NCBI GenBank assembly: GCA_036257565.1 | Contig: DATAFH010000006.1 | Location: forward strand, 30,872-94,871 | Origin: DASSUW01 sp036257565 | GTDB lineage: Bacteria; Actinomycetota; Thermoleophilia; Solirubrobacterales; Solirubrobacteraceae | Direction: 5' to 3' | Length of the DNA stretch: 64,000 bases | Shown: positions 1 through 9,036 of the stretch, one piece after another | Layout: each line of letters begins with the position of its first letter | Numbering within the stretch: the stretch's first letter is position 1 | Translations under genes and position numbers: made by a program | The notes under the pieces: generated by a model | Databases searched by the model: none | The model's input: only the letters and a program-made list of their open reading frames with translations | Told to the model about the DNA's origin: nothing

Positions 1-679
1 GTTCGACGTCTCACGCCTGACGTCCGAGTTCGGCTACGTGTTCGACCATGCCACGCCGATCGGCGAGGTCGTCGTCGCGTCACCGACCTACTTCCGGCTC
101 GAGGCGAGCTTCCGGGGCAAGGCCGCACACGCCGGCATCCGCCCCGAGGACGGGCGCAGCGCCATCCTCGCCGCCGCGCTGGCCATCGCCGCGATGCCGC
201 TCGGCCGCATCGACCCGCAGACCACCGCCAACGTCGGCTCCCTCAAGGGTGGCGTGGGGTCGACCAACGTCGTCCCCGAGCGCTGCCGGCTGCTGGCCGA
301 GGCTCGCTCCCTGGATCCCGCCCGCGTCGAGCAGGTCGTGGCCGGGATCGTGGACGCGCTGCACGACGGCGCCGCGCACGCCGAGTGCGACGTCGACGTG
401 ATCTCCGAGAAGCTGTTCACCGGCTACCGCGTGCGCCCCGGCGCCTCCGAGCTCGCGGCCGCCGAGGCCGCGCTGCGCGCCTGCGGGTACGAGCCGACGC
501 GCATCCAGACCGGCGGCGGGTCGGACGCCAATGCCCTGCAGGCCGCCGGCTTTCCGTGCCTGAACCTGGCCAACGGCACCGAGCGCAACCACGAGCCCAC
601 CGAGCGCGTTTCCGTGCCCGCGCTGGAGGGGATGCTGGACGTCGCCCTCGCCCTGCTCGACGAGGCAGCGGCCGTCTGA
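1..679 (+). CDS. M20-family zinc peptidase (PepT-like), 3' part only
   Basis: The frame is open from base 2, so the N-terminal part lies before the window. What remains matches the C-terminal two-thirds of an M20 metallopeptidase of the tripeptidase T type. The dimerisation domain is visible (KAAHAGIRPEDGRSAI, then TNVVPERC and LLAEARSLD). The chain then returns to the catalytic domain with GGGSDANAL and ends with NGTERNHEPTERV, whose His is normally the last metal ligand. The first catalytic half, with the remaining metal ligands and the catalytic Glu, is outside the window, so activity cannot be judged. The stop lies 1 base before the NUDIX start, which suggests cotranscription. Confidence 0.8.
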   Translation, partial: FDVSRLTSEFGYVFDHATPIGEVVVASPTYFRLEASFRGKAAHAGIRPEDGRSAILAAALAIAAMPLGRIDPQTTANVGSLKGGVGSTNVVPERCRLLAEARSLDPARVEQVVAGIVDALHDGAAHAECDVDVISEKLFTGYRVRPGASELAAAEAALRACGYEPTRIQTGGGSDANALQAAGFPCLNLANGTERNHEPTERVSVPALEGMLDVALALLDEAAAV

Positions 680-680
680 C

Positions 681-1223
681 GTGAGCTCCCGATTCGAGAA
701 GACCGGAACCGAGACCGTCTACGACGGCAACTTCTTCACGGTCGCGCGCGCAAGCTTCCGCCACGAGGATGGGGGAGAGGTGCAGCGCGAGATCGTCACC
801 CACCCCGGCGCGGTCGGGATCGTGGTGCTCGACGGCGACCGGCTGTGGTTCGTCCGCCAGCCGCGCGAGGCGGTCGGCGTCCCGGACCTGCTCGAGCTGC
901 CCGCCGGCAAGCTCGACGAGGAGGGCGAGTCGCCGCTCGATACCGCGAAGCGCGAGCTCGCCGAGGAGCTGGGCAAGCAGGCGTCCGACTGGGAGCCGCT
1001 CGGCGCGTTCTTCACGTCGCCGGGCTTCACGAACGAGCAGGTCCACCTCTACCTGGCCACCGGGATCTCCGACCTCGACGAGCGCCCCGAGGTCGACGAG
1101 GACGAGCGCATCGACGCCGAGGTCCGCCCGCTCTCGGAGCTCGACGCGATCCTCGCGGAGACGACGGACTCGAAGACCCTGATCGGGCTCTACCGCCTGC
1201 GCGACCGGCTGAACGGGCGTTGA
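681..1223 (+). CDS. NUDIX hydrolase, ADP-ribose pyrophosphatase type
   Basis: A 180-residue NUDIX protein that probably hydrolyses ADP-ribose to AMP and ribose 5-phosphate with Mg2+. The NUDIX box begins at Gly76 (LPAGKLDEEGE...REL.EELG). It has six residues instead of five between the box Gly and the first Glu, a one-residue insertion also known from the mycobacterial ADP-ribose pyrophosphatase Rv1700. GTG at 681 is chosen because it follows the previous stop after one base. xerD lies directly downstream, the same neighbour as Rv1701 in mycobacteria, which supports the family call. Substrate is inferred from family membership. Confidence 0.85.
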   Translation: MSSRFEKTGTETVYDGNFFTVARASFRHEDGGEVQREIVTHPGAVGIVVLDGDRLWFVRQPREAVGVPDLLELPAGKLDEEGESPLDTAKRELAEELGKQASDWEPLGAFFTSPGFTNEQVHLYLATGISDLDERPEVDEDERIDAEVRPLSELDAILAETTDSKTLIGLYRLRDRLNGR

Positions 1224-1278
1224 CAGCCACGTTGCAGTCCGCAGGGCGTCGTGCCCGCGCGGCGAAGAGATCGGGTCC

Positions 1279-2211
1279 ATGGCGATCGCCACGCCCACGC
1301 AGCCGTTCGAGCACCTGGTGCTCGACTTCCTCGCCTACCTCGAGTTCGAGCGTGGGCTCTCCCGCAACACGCTCGAGGCCTACCGCTCGGACCTCCAGCA
1401 GCTCGGCGCGCACCTGCGGCGGACGGACACGGACGCGCTGCTGGCGACCCACAGCGACCTCGCCGACTTCGTCGCCGACCTCGCGGCGGGCGGGGAGGGC
1501 CGCCCCCCGGCCTCGGCCGCCACCCTCCAGCGCAAGGTCGCTTGCCTGCGCTCGTTCTACCGCCACCTGCGCCGCCAGGACCTGACCGCCGACGACCCGA
1601 CGGTCCACCTCCGCGCTCCGAAGCAGAACCGCCGCCTGCCGCAGGTGCTCAGCCGCGACGAGGTCGGCAAGCTGCTCGAGTCTCCGCGCGGCACCGAGCC
1701 GCCCGCCCTGCGCGACCGCGCGCTGCTCGAGCTGATGTACGCGTGCGGGCTCCGCGCCTCCGAGGCGATCGGGCTCGAGCTCGGCGACATCGACCTCGAG
1801 GACGGGATCCTGCGCGCCCGCGGCAAGGGCTCCAAGGAGCGCCTCGTCCCGATCGGGGCCACCGCGTCGCGCGCGCTCGTCACGTACCTGGGCAGAGGGC
1901 GGCCGCGCCTCGTGGGCGACCGCCTCGAAGCGTCCCTGTTCGTCAACCATCGCGGCGCGCGGCTGACCCGCCAGGGGCTCTACAAGATCGTCCAGCGGCA
2001 CGCCCGGGCGGCCGGCCTCGAGGGCAAGATGAGCCCGCACACCCTCCGCCACACGTTCGCAACGCACCTGCTCGCCGGCGGCTGCGACCTGCGCTCGCTG
2101 CAGGAGATGCTCGGCCACGCCGACATCGCCACGACCCAGGTCTACACGCACCTCTCGGCCGAGCGCCTCAAGGACGTCTACCACCAGGCGCACCCGCGGG
2201 CGCACCGCTAG
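1279..2211 (+). CDS. xerD: Tyrosine recombinase XerD
   Basis: A 310-residue tyrosine recombinase that with XerC would resolve chromosome dimers at dif. The N-terminal SAM-like core-binding domain covers about residues 10-100 and the catalytic domain about 120-300. All catalytic residues are present: Arg159 (GLRASE), the GKGSKER beta-hairpin Lys, His254 and Arg257 (HTLRH), His280 (LGHADI) and nucleophile Tyr289 (TTQVYTHLS). The length is normal for a housekeeping Xer protein, and there is no phage-type arm-binding extension. The conserved genes around it argue for XerC/XerD rather than a mobile integrase. XerC is not formally excluded. Confidence 0.88.
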   Translation: MAIATPTQPFEHLVLDFLAYLEFERGLSRNTLEAYRSDLQQLGAHLRRTDTDALLATHSDLADFVADLAAGGEGRPPASAATLQRKVACLRSFYRHLRRQDLTADDPTVHLRAPKQNRRLPQVLSRDEVGKLLESPRGTEPPALRDRALLELMYACGLRASEAIGLELGDIDLEDGILRARGKGSKERLVPIGATASRALVTYLGRGRPRLVGDRLEASLFVNHRGARLTRQGLYKIVQRHARAAGLEGKMSPHTLRHTFATHLLAGGCDLRSLQEMLGHADIATTQVYTHLSAERLKDVYHQAHPRAHR

Positions 2212-2239
2212 CCGCCACCCGGCGGCTATCGTCAGCGCC

Positions 2240-3391
2240 GTGCGCGCCTTCGTGGTGGTGATCGACGCCTGCGGGGCGGGCGAGTTGCCCGACAGCGGCG
2301 ACTACGGCGACGCCGGGGCCAACACGCTGGGCCACGTCGCGGAGGCGTCGGGAGGCCTCGACCTGCCGGTGATGGCGGCCCTGGGGCTGGGCAACATCAT
2401 GCCGCTCACCGGCGTCGAGCCGGCCGCCGAGCCGGTCGTGCACGGCCGCCTCCACCCGCTCGGCCCGGGGAAGGACACGATCACCGGCCACTGGGAGCTG
2501 ATGGGCGTGATCACGCCGGTCGCGCTGCGCACCTACCCGGACGGCTTCCCGCAGGAGGTCGTCGACACGCTCCGCGAGGCGACCGGCCGCGGCGTGCTCT
2601 GCAACCGGCCGTACTCCGGCACGCAGGTGATCGACGACTTCGGCGGGCGGCACCTCGAGACGGGCGACCTGATCGTCTACACGTCGGCGGACTCGGTGCT
2701 GCAGATCGCCGCCCACGAGCACGTCGTGCCGCTGCCCGAGCTGTACGAGGCCTGTGCCGCGGCGCGCCGGATCATGACCGGCGAGCACGCCGTCGGGCGC
2801 GTGATCGCCCGCCCGTTCGAGGGCGAGCCGGGGGCCTTCCGGCGCACCGAGGGGCGCCGCGACATCGCGCTCGACCCGCCCGGCCGGTCGTACCTCCAGG
2901 AGCTCCAGGCCGCCGGCGTGCGCGTGCACACCGTCGGCAAGATCGGCCAGGTGTTCATCGGCGTCGGCGTCGACGAGCAGCACAAGGCGGCCACCAACGC
3001 GGCGGGCATCGCCGAGACGGGACGGCTGATCGACGAGCTCGACGAGGGCCTCGTGTTCGCGAACCTCGTGGAGACCGACCAGGTGTACGGCCACCGCAAC
3101 GACGTCCCCGGGTTCCATGCGGCGCTGCGCGAGATCGACGCGGCCGTCGGGAACTGGCTCGAGCGGCTCGACCCCGAGCGCGACCTGCTCGTCCTCACCG
3201 CCGACCACGGGTGCGATCCGACCCACCCGGGCACCGACCACACGCGCGAGCACGCGCCGCTGCTCGCCCGCTTCGCCGGCCACGGATCACGCCGCGACGA
3301 CGGCCCGTTCGCCGACGTGGGCGCCTCCGTGCTCCGCTGGCTCGCGCGCCGGGACGCCCCCGCGCTGCTGGGCGAGCCGTTCGTGCCGTGA
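2240..3391 (+). CDS. deoB: Phosphopentomutase
   Basis: A 383-residue phosphopentomutase that interconverts (deoxy)ribose 1-phosphate and 5-phosphate in nucleoside salvage. It belongs to the alkaline-phosphatase superfamily. The N-terminal metal motif DACGAGELPDSGDYGDAGAN, directly followed by TLGH, is characteristic of DeoB. The cap carries KDTITGHWE, and the C-terminal ligands are visible as FANLVETDQVYGHRND and LTADHGCDPT with a later DHTREH. The length fits the family (about 380-400). GTG at 2240 lies 28 bases after xerD. The 3' end overlaps the next gene by 4 bases (GTGA), suggesting translational coupling. Confidence 0.92.
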   Translation: MRAFVVVIDACGAGELPDSGDYGDAGANTLGHVAEASGGLDLPVMAALGLGNIMPLTGVEPAAEPVVHGRLHPLGPGKDTITGHWELMGVITPVALRTYPDGFPQEVVDTLREATGRGVLCNRPYSGTQVIDDFGGRHLETGDLIVYTSADSVLQIAAHEHVVPLPELYEACAAARRIMTGEHAVGRVIARPFEGEPGAFRRTEGRRDIALDPPGRSYLQELQAAGVRVHTVGKIGQVFIGVGVDEQHKAATNAAGIAETGRLIDELDEGLVFANLVETDQVYGHRNDVPGFHAALREIDAAVGNWLERLDPERDLLVLTADHGCDPTHPGTDHTREHAPLLARFAGHGSRRDDGPFADVGASVLRWLARRDAPALLGEPFVP

Positions 3392-4557
3392 GCTGGCGCG
3401 CAGGCGCGGTCGCCGTCCTCATCCTCGTCGGGGGATGCGGCGGCGGCGACGAGCCCGCTCCGCGGCCGACCGCCACGCCCGCGGCGCCGGTCGAGCGCGT
3501 CGAGCCGACGCCCGAGGAGGCGATCGCCGCGCTGCTCGAGCGGCGCGCCGCGGCGCTCGAGGCCGGCGACTCTTGGGCCTACGCGGCGACGGCGACCGCC
3601 GCCCGGCGCCGCGCCGACCGGGTACACGCACGCCGCGCCGCCCGCCTCCGCCCCAGCGAGGTGAAGCTCGTGCCGCTCAAGGTCGACGTGCAGGGCAACC
3701 GCGCGACCGCGCGCGTCGTCACCTCGTACGGGCTGGCCGGCGTCCGCAGCGAGTTCCGGGTCGAGCGCCGGATGACCTTCCGACGGCGCGGCGAGTGGCG
3801 TGTCGCTGCGGTACGCGCGAGACGCGGCGCGCCGCCATGGGAGATCGGGGACTTCGTCCGGCGCGGCACACATCATTTCGTGATCCTCGCGCCCGCGCCT
3901 CTCGACGTCGGCGACCTGCCGACGGTGCTCGAGTCCGGCTACGGGGCGATGCGGGAGCTGCTCGCCGGCAGCCGCCTCCGGCGCGGCTACCTCGTCCTCG
4001 TGACCGCCGACGCCGCCCAAGCAGGCGCGCTGACGACGCGGATCCAGGGCGTCGAAACGCTGGCCGCGATCTCCGACGCGACGATCGTCCAGTCCGGTCC
4101 CGCCGCCGAGGTGGACCGGGTCGTCGGCTTGCGGCTGCTGGTCGTCTGGCAGTCGTTCGGCCTCCTCGGCCCCGACGAGCGCGAGCGGGTCGTCACCCAT
4201 GAGCTGACCCACGCCGCCCTCGCGGGCACGACGTCCGGGCGAACGCCCTCCTGGCTCAGCGAGGGCGTCGCCCTCTACGTCTCCGGCGACCGCCGCGCGG
4301 CGCCCCCGGGCGCCGACCTCACCGCCCTCTCGCGGCCGCACGACATCGGCCGCCTCTCCGGAGCGGCCCAGTCCGACGCCTACGCCGCCAGCTCCGCGGC
4401 CGCGTTCGCGATCGCCGAGCGGTTCGGCCGCCGGCGCCTGCTGCGGCTCCACGACGTCTTCAACGACCCGTCGCTGCGCGGGCGCCCGGGACCGCGACTT
4501 GCCGACCGCGCCGTCCGGCGGGTGCTCGGCGTCCGCCTCGACGAGATCCTAAGCTGA
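3388..4557 (+). CDS. Lipoprotein with gluzincin-type HExxH peptidase domain
   Basis: A 389-residue predicted lipoprotein. The N-terminus is a short hydrophobic signal ending in the lipobox LVGGC, followed by a Gly/Pro-rich linker, so export and membrane anchoring are likely. Residues about 45-140 look like an NTF2/Tim44-type beta domain of unknown role. The C-terminal half carries HELTH (His271, Glu272, His275) and, 20 residues later, WLSEGVALYVSG with Glu292, the geometry of gluzincin/peptidase-MA zinc proteases. GTG 3388 is chosen over a longer in-frame extension because it puts the signal peptide at the N-terminus and overlaps the deoB stop. The substrate is unknown. Confidence 0.75.
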   Translation: MSWRAGAVAVLILVGGCGGGDEPAPRPTATPAAPVERVEPTPEEAIAALLERRAAALEAGDSWAYAATATAARRRADRVHARRAARLRPSEVKLVPLKVDVQGNRATARVVTSYGLAGVRSEFRVERRMTFRRRGEWRVAAVRARRGAPPWEIGDFVRRGTHHFVILAPAPLDVGDLPTVLESGYGAMRELLAGSRLRRGYLVLVTADAAQAGALTTRIQGVETLAAISDATIVQSGPAAEVDRVVGLRLLVVWQSFGLLGPDERERVVTHELTHAALAGTTSGRTPSWLSEGVALYVSGDRRAAPPGADLTALSRPHDIGRLSGAAQSDAYAASSAAAFAIAERFGRRRLLRLHDVFNDPSLRGRPGPRLADRAVRRVLGVRLDEILS

Positions 4558-4563
4558 GCCCGA

Positions 4564-5448
4564 GTGCCCGAGCTGCCCGAGGTCGAGACGATCCGCCGCC
4601 ACCTCGCGCAGCATGTGGAGGGGCGCACGCTGCAGCGGCTCGAGGTCCTCGACGAGCGCTGGTCGCGCCCCCTCGCGGGCGCCGAGCTCGCCGCCGCCGT
4701 CGAGGGCCGCAGACTTCAGCGACTGTCCCGGCGCGGCAAGTACCTCGTCTGGGAGCTCGAGGACGACGTCTTCCTGCTCGTCCACCTGCGCATGACCGGG
4801 ACGCTGCTGCTCGACCCGCCCGGAGCGCCGCCCCACACCCGGGTGTGGCTGCGCCTCGACGACCACCAGCTCGCGTTCACCGACCCGCGGCGCTTCGGCA
4901 CCGGCGAGCTGGCGCTCGGCACCGACCAGCGCGACGCGTTCTTCGCCGCCCGCCTCGGGGTCGAGCCGGCGAGCCGTAACTTCACCGCCGCCCACCTGCA
5001 CGCCATGGCCAAGCGCTCCCGCGCGCCCATCAAGGCGTTCCTGCTCGACCAGAAGCGGATCGCGGGCGTGGGGAACATCTACGCCGACGAGGCGCTGTTC
5101 CGCGCGCGCCTGCATCCCCTCAGGCTCGCGAGCCGGCTCACGCGCCCACAGGCGCAGGCACTGAGGGACGCCGTCGTCGCGTCGCTCGACGCCGGCATCG
5201 CCGCGAAGGGCGCGACGATCGACGACTACCGCGACCCCGACGGCGTCAGCGGGAGCTTCCAGGACCAGTTCCTCGTCCACCGGCGCGAGGGCGAGCCCTG
5301 CCCGCGCTGCGGCCGGCCCGTGCGCAAGCTGCGCGCCGCCGGCCGCGGCACGTACGTATGTGAGGGCTGCCAGCCCCGACCGCGCTACGCGGCGGCTTCG
5401 GCGAGGTCGGCCAGGAGGCCGGCCTTGTCCACCTGGACGAGCTCCTGA
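4564..5448 (+). CDS. mutM: Formamidopyrimidine-DNA glycosylase (Fpg/MutM)
   Basis: A 294-residue base-excision repair enzyme that removes 8-oxoguanine and formamidopyrimidines and nicks the strand. After Met removal the N-terminal PELPEVETIRR gives the catalytic Pro and Glu. The lysine loop (GKYLVWEL), VHLRMTG and NIYADEALF are conserved. The C-terminal zinc finger is complete (Cys246, Cys249, Cys266, Cys269). Fpg normally ends just after the last Cys-Gln, yet this frame runs on for about 24 residues (271-294) over the antisense of the glutaredoxin gene, so the tail is probably unstructured. Start GTG 4564 lies 6 bases after the upstream stop. Confidence 0.93.
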   Translation: MPELPEVETIRRHLAQHVEGRTLQRLEVLDERWSRPLAGAELAAAVEGRRLQRLSRRGKYLVWELEDDVFLLVHLRMTGTLLLDPPGAPPHTRVWLRLDDHQLAFTDPRRFGTGELALGTDQRDAFFAARLGVEPASRNFTAAHLHAMAKRSRAPIKAFLLDQKRIAGVGNIYADEALFRARLHPLRLASRLTRPQAQALRDAVVASLDAGIAAKGATIDDYRDPDGVSGSFQDQFLVHRREGEPCPRCGRPVRKLRAAGRGTYVCEGCQPRPRYAAASARSARRPALSTWTSS

Positions 5449-5645
5449 TAACCGCCGACCACCTGGTCGTCGATGACGACCTGGGGGAACGTCATCATGC
5501 CGGTCATCCGGACCAGCTCGGTGCGACCCAGGGCGTCCTTCGCGAGGTTGATCTCGTCGTAGAGGATGTTCCGCTTGTCGAGGAGTGACTTCGCCACGCG
5601 GCAAAAACCGCACGGCTCAGTCGTGTAAATCGTGACCCGGTTCAT
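5385..5645 (-). CDS. Glutaredoxin-family thiol reductase
   Basis: An 86-residue single-domain glutaredoxin. The redox site CGFC lies at residues 12-15 after the first beta strand (RVTIYTTEP). The cis-Pro TFPQVVID and the glutathione/substrate loop GGYQEL are in the expected places. Since actinobacteria often use mycothiol, it may act as a mycoredoxin-like protein, but CGFC differs from the usual mycoredoxin CxYC, so the partner thiol is unknown. ATG at 5645 faces away from recO. Its last 64 bases overlap the 3' end of mutM on the other strand. Confidence 0.85.
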   Translation of the reverse strand: MNRVTIYTTEPCGFCRVAKSLLDKRNILYDEINLAKDALGRTELVRMTGMMTFPQVVIDDQVVGGYQELVQVDKAGLLADLAEAAA

Positions 5646-5663
5646 TACTTCAGGAAATATAGC

Positions 5664-6386
5664 GTGGGCTCCAGTCTGAAAACGGAGGGCATCGTGCTCC
5701 GCAGCCTGCGCTACGGCGAGGCCGACCGCATCCTGCACCTCTATACCCCGGATCGGGGAAGAGTGAGCGCCATCGCCAAGGGCGTCCGCCGCGCGCGCTC
5801 CCGGTTCGGGGGCCGCCTGGAGCCGTTCTTCCACCTCCAGCTCGTGCTCTACGAAGGCCGCAGCGAGCTGCTCACGGTCACGAGCGCCGAGACCGTCGCC
5901 GCTCATCCGCGGCTGCGGGAGGACGCCGCCGCGCTCGACGGCGCGGCCCGCGCCTGCGAGGCCGTCGCCCGCGTGTTCGACGACGGCGACCCGCACGCCG
6001 GCGTCTTCCACCTGCTCGCCAACGAGCTCGCGCTGCTCGACCGCGAGCCAGGCCGAGCCGGGCGCGCCAACGCCCTCGCCTTCCGCCTCAAGCTGCTGCT
6101 GGCGGCCGGCTTCGCGCCGCAGCTGGCGGCGTGCGCGTCGTGCGGCGAGCGAGAGCACCTCTCGGGCTTCTCGGGCGCCGCGGGCGGCGTCGTCTGCGCG
6201 GCGTGCGAGGCAAGCGCCTTCCCGCTCGACCAGGAGGCACACGACTTCCTCGTCACGGCGCTCGCGCGGCCGCTGGCCGAGGCGCCCGACGCGTCCCCGC
6301 GCGCGCTCGCCCAGTCCCAGCGCGCCATCCTCGAGACGCTCGAGCACCACGCGCACGTGCGGCTGCGGGCGGTCGGACGCGGATAG
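5664..6386 (+). CDS. recO: DNA repair protein RecO
   Basis: A 240-residue RecO, which loads RecA with RecR and anneals strands in the RecFOR pathway. The N-terminal OB fold reads KTEGIVLRSLRYGEADRIL followed by AKGVRRARSRFGG. A helical domain follows, and a zinc finger has Cys157, Cys160, Cys178 and Cys181. The length is typical. GTG 5664 lies only 18 bases from the oppositely oriented glutaredoxin start, so the two promoters must be packed into very little space or overlap the coding ends. Confidence 0.9.
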   Translation: MGSSLKTEGIVLRSLRYGEADRILHLYTPDRGRVSAIAKGVRRARSRFGGRLEPFFHLQLVLYEGRSELLTVTSAETVAAHPRLREDAAALDGAARACEAVARVFDDGDPHAGVFHLLANELALLDREPGRAGRANALAFRLKLLLAAGFAPQLAACASCGEREHLSGFSGAAGGVVCAACEASAFPLDQEAHDFLVTALARPLAEAPDASPRALAQSQRAILETLEHHAHVRLRAVGRG

Positions 6387-6396
6387 GATCGCGCAC

Positions 6397-9003
6397 ATGC
6401 AGTGGGTCTACGACTTCGCCGAGGGCTCGAAGGACATGCGCGACCTGCTCGGCGGCAAGGGCGCCAACGTCGCGGAGATGACCCGCGTGCTGGGAGCCGA
6501 CAAGGTCCCCGCGGGCTTCACGATCACCACGGAGGCCTGCGTCGTGTACATGCAGGCCGGTCAGGAGGAGCCGGAGGGGATGGCGGAGCAGGTCGCCGAG
6601 GCGCTCGAGCGGCTGCAGGAGCACGCCGGCAAGCGGTTGGGTGACGACGAGGACCCGCTGCTGGTGTCCGTGCGCTCGGGCGGCCGCGAGTCGATGCCCG
6701 GCATGCTGGACACGGTCCTCAACCTCGGCCTCAACGACACCTCGGTCGAGGGCCTGGCCAACGCCACCGAGAACGAGCGCTTCGCCTGGGATTCTTACCG
6801 GCGCTTCGTGCAGATGTTCGGCAACGTCTCCCGCGGCGTGCGTGGCGAGCAGTTCGAACAGGCGATCAAGGGAATCAAGGCCGATCGCGGCGTCAAGGAG
6901 GACACGGAGCTCGACACGGACGCGCTGAAGGAGCTCACGCGGCGCTTCCAGGAGCTCTACGAGTTCCCGCAGGACCCGCAGGAGCAGCTTCGCCAGGCGA
7001 TCCGGGCGGTGTTTGACTCCTGGACGGGCGAGCGGGCGGTCGAGTACCGGCGCATCAACCGGATCCCGGACGAGTGGGGGACCGCGGTGAACGTCCAGCA
7101 GATGGTGTTCGGCAACAAGGGCGACACGAGCGGCTCGGGCGTGGCGTTCAGCCGTGACGAGGTGACCGGCGCGCCGCAGCCGAGCGGCGACTTCCTTCCC
7201 AACGCGCAGGGCGAGGACGTGGTCTCCGGGGTGCGCAATCCGCGCGATATCGCCGAGATGCAGGAGTGGCTGCCGGAGGCCCACGAGCAGCTGCTGGAGA
7301 TCCTGCGCACGCTCGAGGCCCATTACAAGGACATGCAGGACACCGAGTTCACGGTCGAGGAGGGGCAGCTGTTCATGCTGCAGACCCGCGACGCCAAGCG
7401 CCCGGCGCAGGCGGCGGTGCGGTTCGCGTGCGACGCGGTGGACGAGGGGCTGCTGTCCAAGGAGGAGGCGCTGGCGACGATCGACCCCGCGTCGCTCGAC
7501 GCGCTGCTGCACCCGACGTTCGACCCGAAGGCCGAGTTCGAGGTGCTGGCCAGCGGCGTGAACGCGTCGCCGGGGGCGGCCAAGGGCGAGGTGGTGTTCA
7601 CGGCGGCGGACGCCGTCGCGGCGGGGGAGGAGGGGCGGGACGTGATCCTCGTGCGCCCGTTCACCGAGGCCGACGACGTGGCCGGCTTCCACGCCGCCAA
7701 GGGAATCCTCACGTCCGAGGGCGGCAAGGCGTCGCACGCGGCGCTGGTCGCGCGCGGCATGGGGCGGCCGGCGGTGGTCGGCGCCTCGGCGCTGGCAATC
7801 GACCTCGAGCAGCGGTGCATCACCGTCGACGGGACGAAGGTGCACGAGGGCGACCGGATCGCGATCGACGGCACGAAGGGCTGCGTGACGCTCGAGGATG
7901 TCCCGCTCGTGGAGGCCGAGGTCAACCCGAACTTCGAGCGGGTGCTCGAGTGGGCGGACGAGATCCGGCGCTTGGGCGTGCGCACGAACGCCGACACGCC
8001 CGAGGACGCGCGCAAGGCGCGCGAGCTGGGGGCCGAGGGGATCGGCCTGTGCCGGACCGAGCACATGTTCATGGCCGAGGACCGTCAGCCCAAGATGCGG
8101 GCGATGATCATGGCCTCCGACGAGGAGGGCCGGCGCGAGGCGCTGGCCGACCTGCTGCCGTTCCAGCAGGAGGACTTCGAGGGGTTGTTCGAGGCGATGC
8201 GCGGCCTGCCGGTCACGATCCGGCTGCTGGACCCGCCGCTGCACGAGTTCCTGCCCCACCTGCCGGAGCTGCGCGCCCAGGTCGAGCGGGCGCGGATCGA
8301 GCGCACCGACGACCTCGAGAAGCTCGAGACGATGCTGGCGCGGGTAGAGGAGATCTCCGAGGAGAACCCGATGCTCGGGACGCGCGGGTGCCGGCTGGGG
8401 ATCCTGTATCCGGAGATCTACGAGATGCAGGTCCACGCGATCATGCGCGCGGCGGCGGCCATGGACGAGGCGCCGCATCCGGAGATCATGATCCCGCTGA
8501 TCGACTACGAGCAGGAGCTGGAGATCCTGCGCGAGCTGGTCGTGCGGATCGGCTCCGAGCACGACTTGGAGGTGGGGGAGGACTACACGGTCGGCACCAT
8601 GATCGAGCTCCCGCGGGCGTGCTTCGTGGCCAACCGGATCGCCGAGCACGCCGACTTCTTCTCGTTCGGGACCAACGACCTCACGCAGACGGCGCTCGGG
8701 TTCTCGCGCGACGACGTGGAGTCCAAGTTCGTCCCCACCTACATGCAGCGCAAGATCATCGACCGCTCGCCGTTCGAGACGATCGACAAGCCGGGCGTCG
8801 GCTGGCTCGTGCGGCTCGCCGCCTGGGTCGGTCGCGAGGCGCACCCCGGGCTCAAGCTCGGCATCTGCGGCGAGCACGGCGGCGACCCGGAGTCGATCGA
8901 CTTCTTCCACATGGCCGGGCTCGACTACGTCTCCTGCTCGCCGTACCGGGTGCCGATCGCCCGCGTCGCCGCCGCGCAGGCGCAAATTGCACATTCTTCG
9001 TAA
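6397..9003 (+). CDS. ppdK: Pyruvate, phosphate dikinase
   Basis: An 868-residue enzyme that interconverts pyruvate + ATP + Pi with phosphoenolpyruvate + AMP + PPi. The N-terminal ATP-grasp domain has GGKGANVAEMTR. The mobile domain carries the phosphorylated His447 in GGKASHAALVARGMGRPAVVG. The TIM-barrel domain has GLCRTEHMF, TNDLTQTALGFSRDD and the catalytic Cys824 in GICGEHGG. The length and ending SCSPYRVPIARVAAAQA match bacterial PPDK rather than PEP synthase. ATG 6397 lies 10 bases after recO. Long open frames on the opposite strand inside this gene are high-GC shadows. Confidence 0.95.
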   Translation: MQWVYDFAEGSKDMRDLLGGKGANVAEMTRVLGADKVPAGFTITTEACVVYMQAGQEEPEGMAEQVAEALERLQEHAGKRLGDDEDPLLVSVRSGGRESMPGMLDTVLNLGLNDTSVEGLANATENERFAWDSYRRFVQMFGNVSRGVRGEQFEQAIKGIKADRGVKEDTELDTDALKELTRRFQELYEFPQDPQEQLRQAIRAVFDSWTGERAVEYRRINRIPDEWGTAVNVQQMVFGNKGDTSGSGVAFSRDEVTGAPQPSGDFLPNAQGEDVVSGVRNPRDIAEMQEWLPEAHEQLLEILRTLEAHYKDMQDTEFTVEEGQLFMLQTRDAKRPAQAAVRFACDAVDEGLLSKEEALATIDPASLDALLHPTFDPKAEFEVLASGVNASPGAAKGEVVFTAADAVAAGEEGRDVILVRPFTEADDVAGFHAAKGILTSEGGKASHAALVARGMGRPAVVGASALAIDLEQRCITVDGTKVHEGDRIAIDGTKGCVTLEDVPLVEAEVNPNFERVLEWADEIRRLGVRTNADTPEDARKARELGAEGIGLCRTEHMFMAEDRQPKMRAMIMASDEEGRREALADLLPFQQEDFEGLFEAMRGLPVTIRLLDPPLHEFLPHLPELRAQVERARIERTDDLEKLETMLARVEEISEENPMLGTRGCRLGILYPEIYEMQVHAIMRAAAAMDEAPHPEIMIPLIDYEQELEILRELVVRIGSEHDLEVGEDYTVGTMIELPRACFVANRIAEHADFFSFGTNDLTQTALGFSRDDVESKFVPTYMQRKIIDRSPFETIDKPGVGWLVRLAAWVGREAHPGLKLGICGEHGGDPESIDFFHMAGLDYVSCSPYRVPIARVAAAQAQIAHSS

Positions 9004-9036
9004 CGCCTAGCCGCGGGCGCCGCGCAGGCGGTCACA

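Noticed and set aside
1279..2211. xerD as a phage or island integrase
   Set aside because: Length, absence of an arm-binding domain and the conserved NUDIX-xerD neighbourhood point to the housekeeping recombinase.
6253..8994. 913-codon open frame antisense to ppdK
   Set aside because: The + strand frame is unmistakably PPDK. The antisense product has a skewed Arg/His/Leu composition with no domain, typical of GC-rich shadows.
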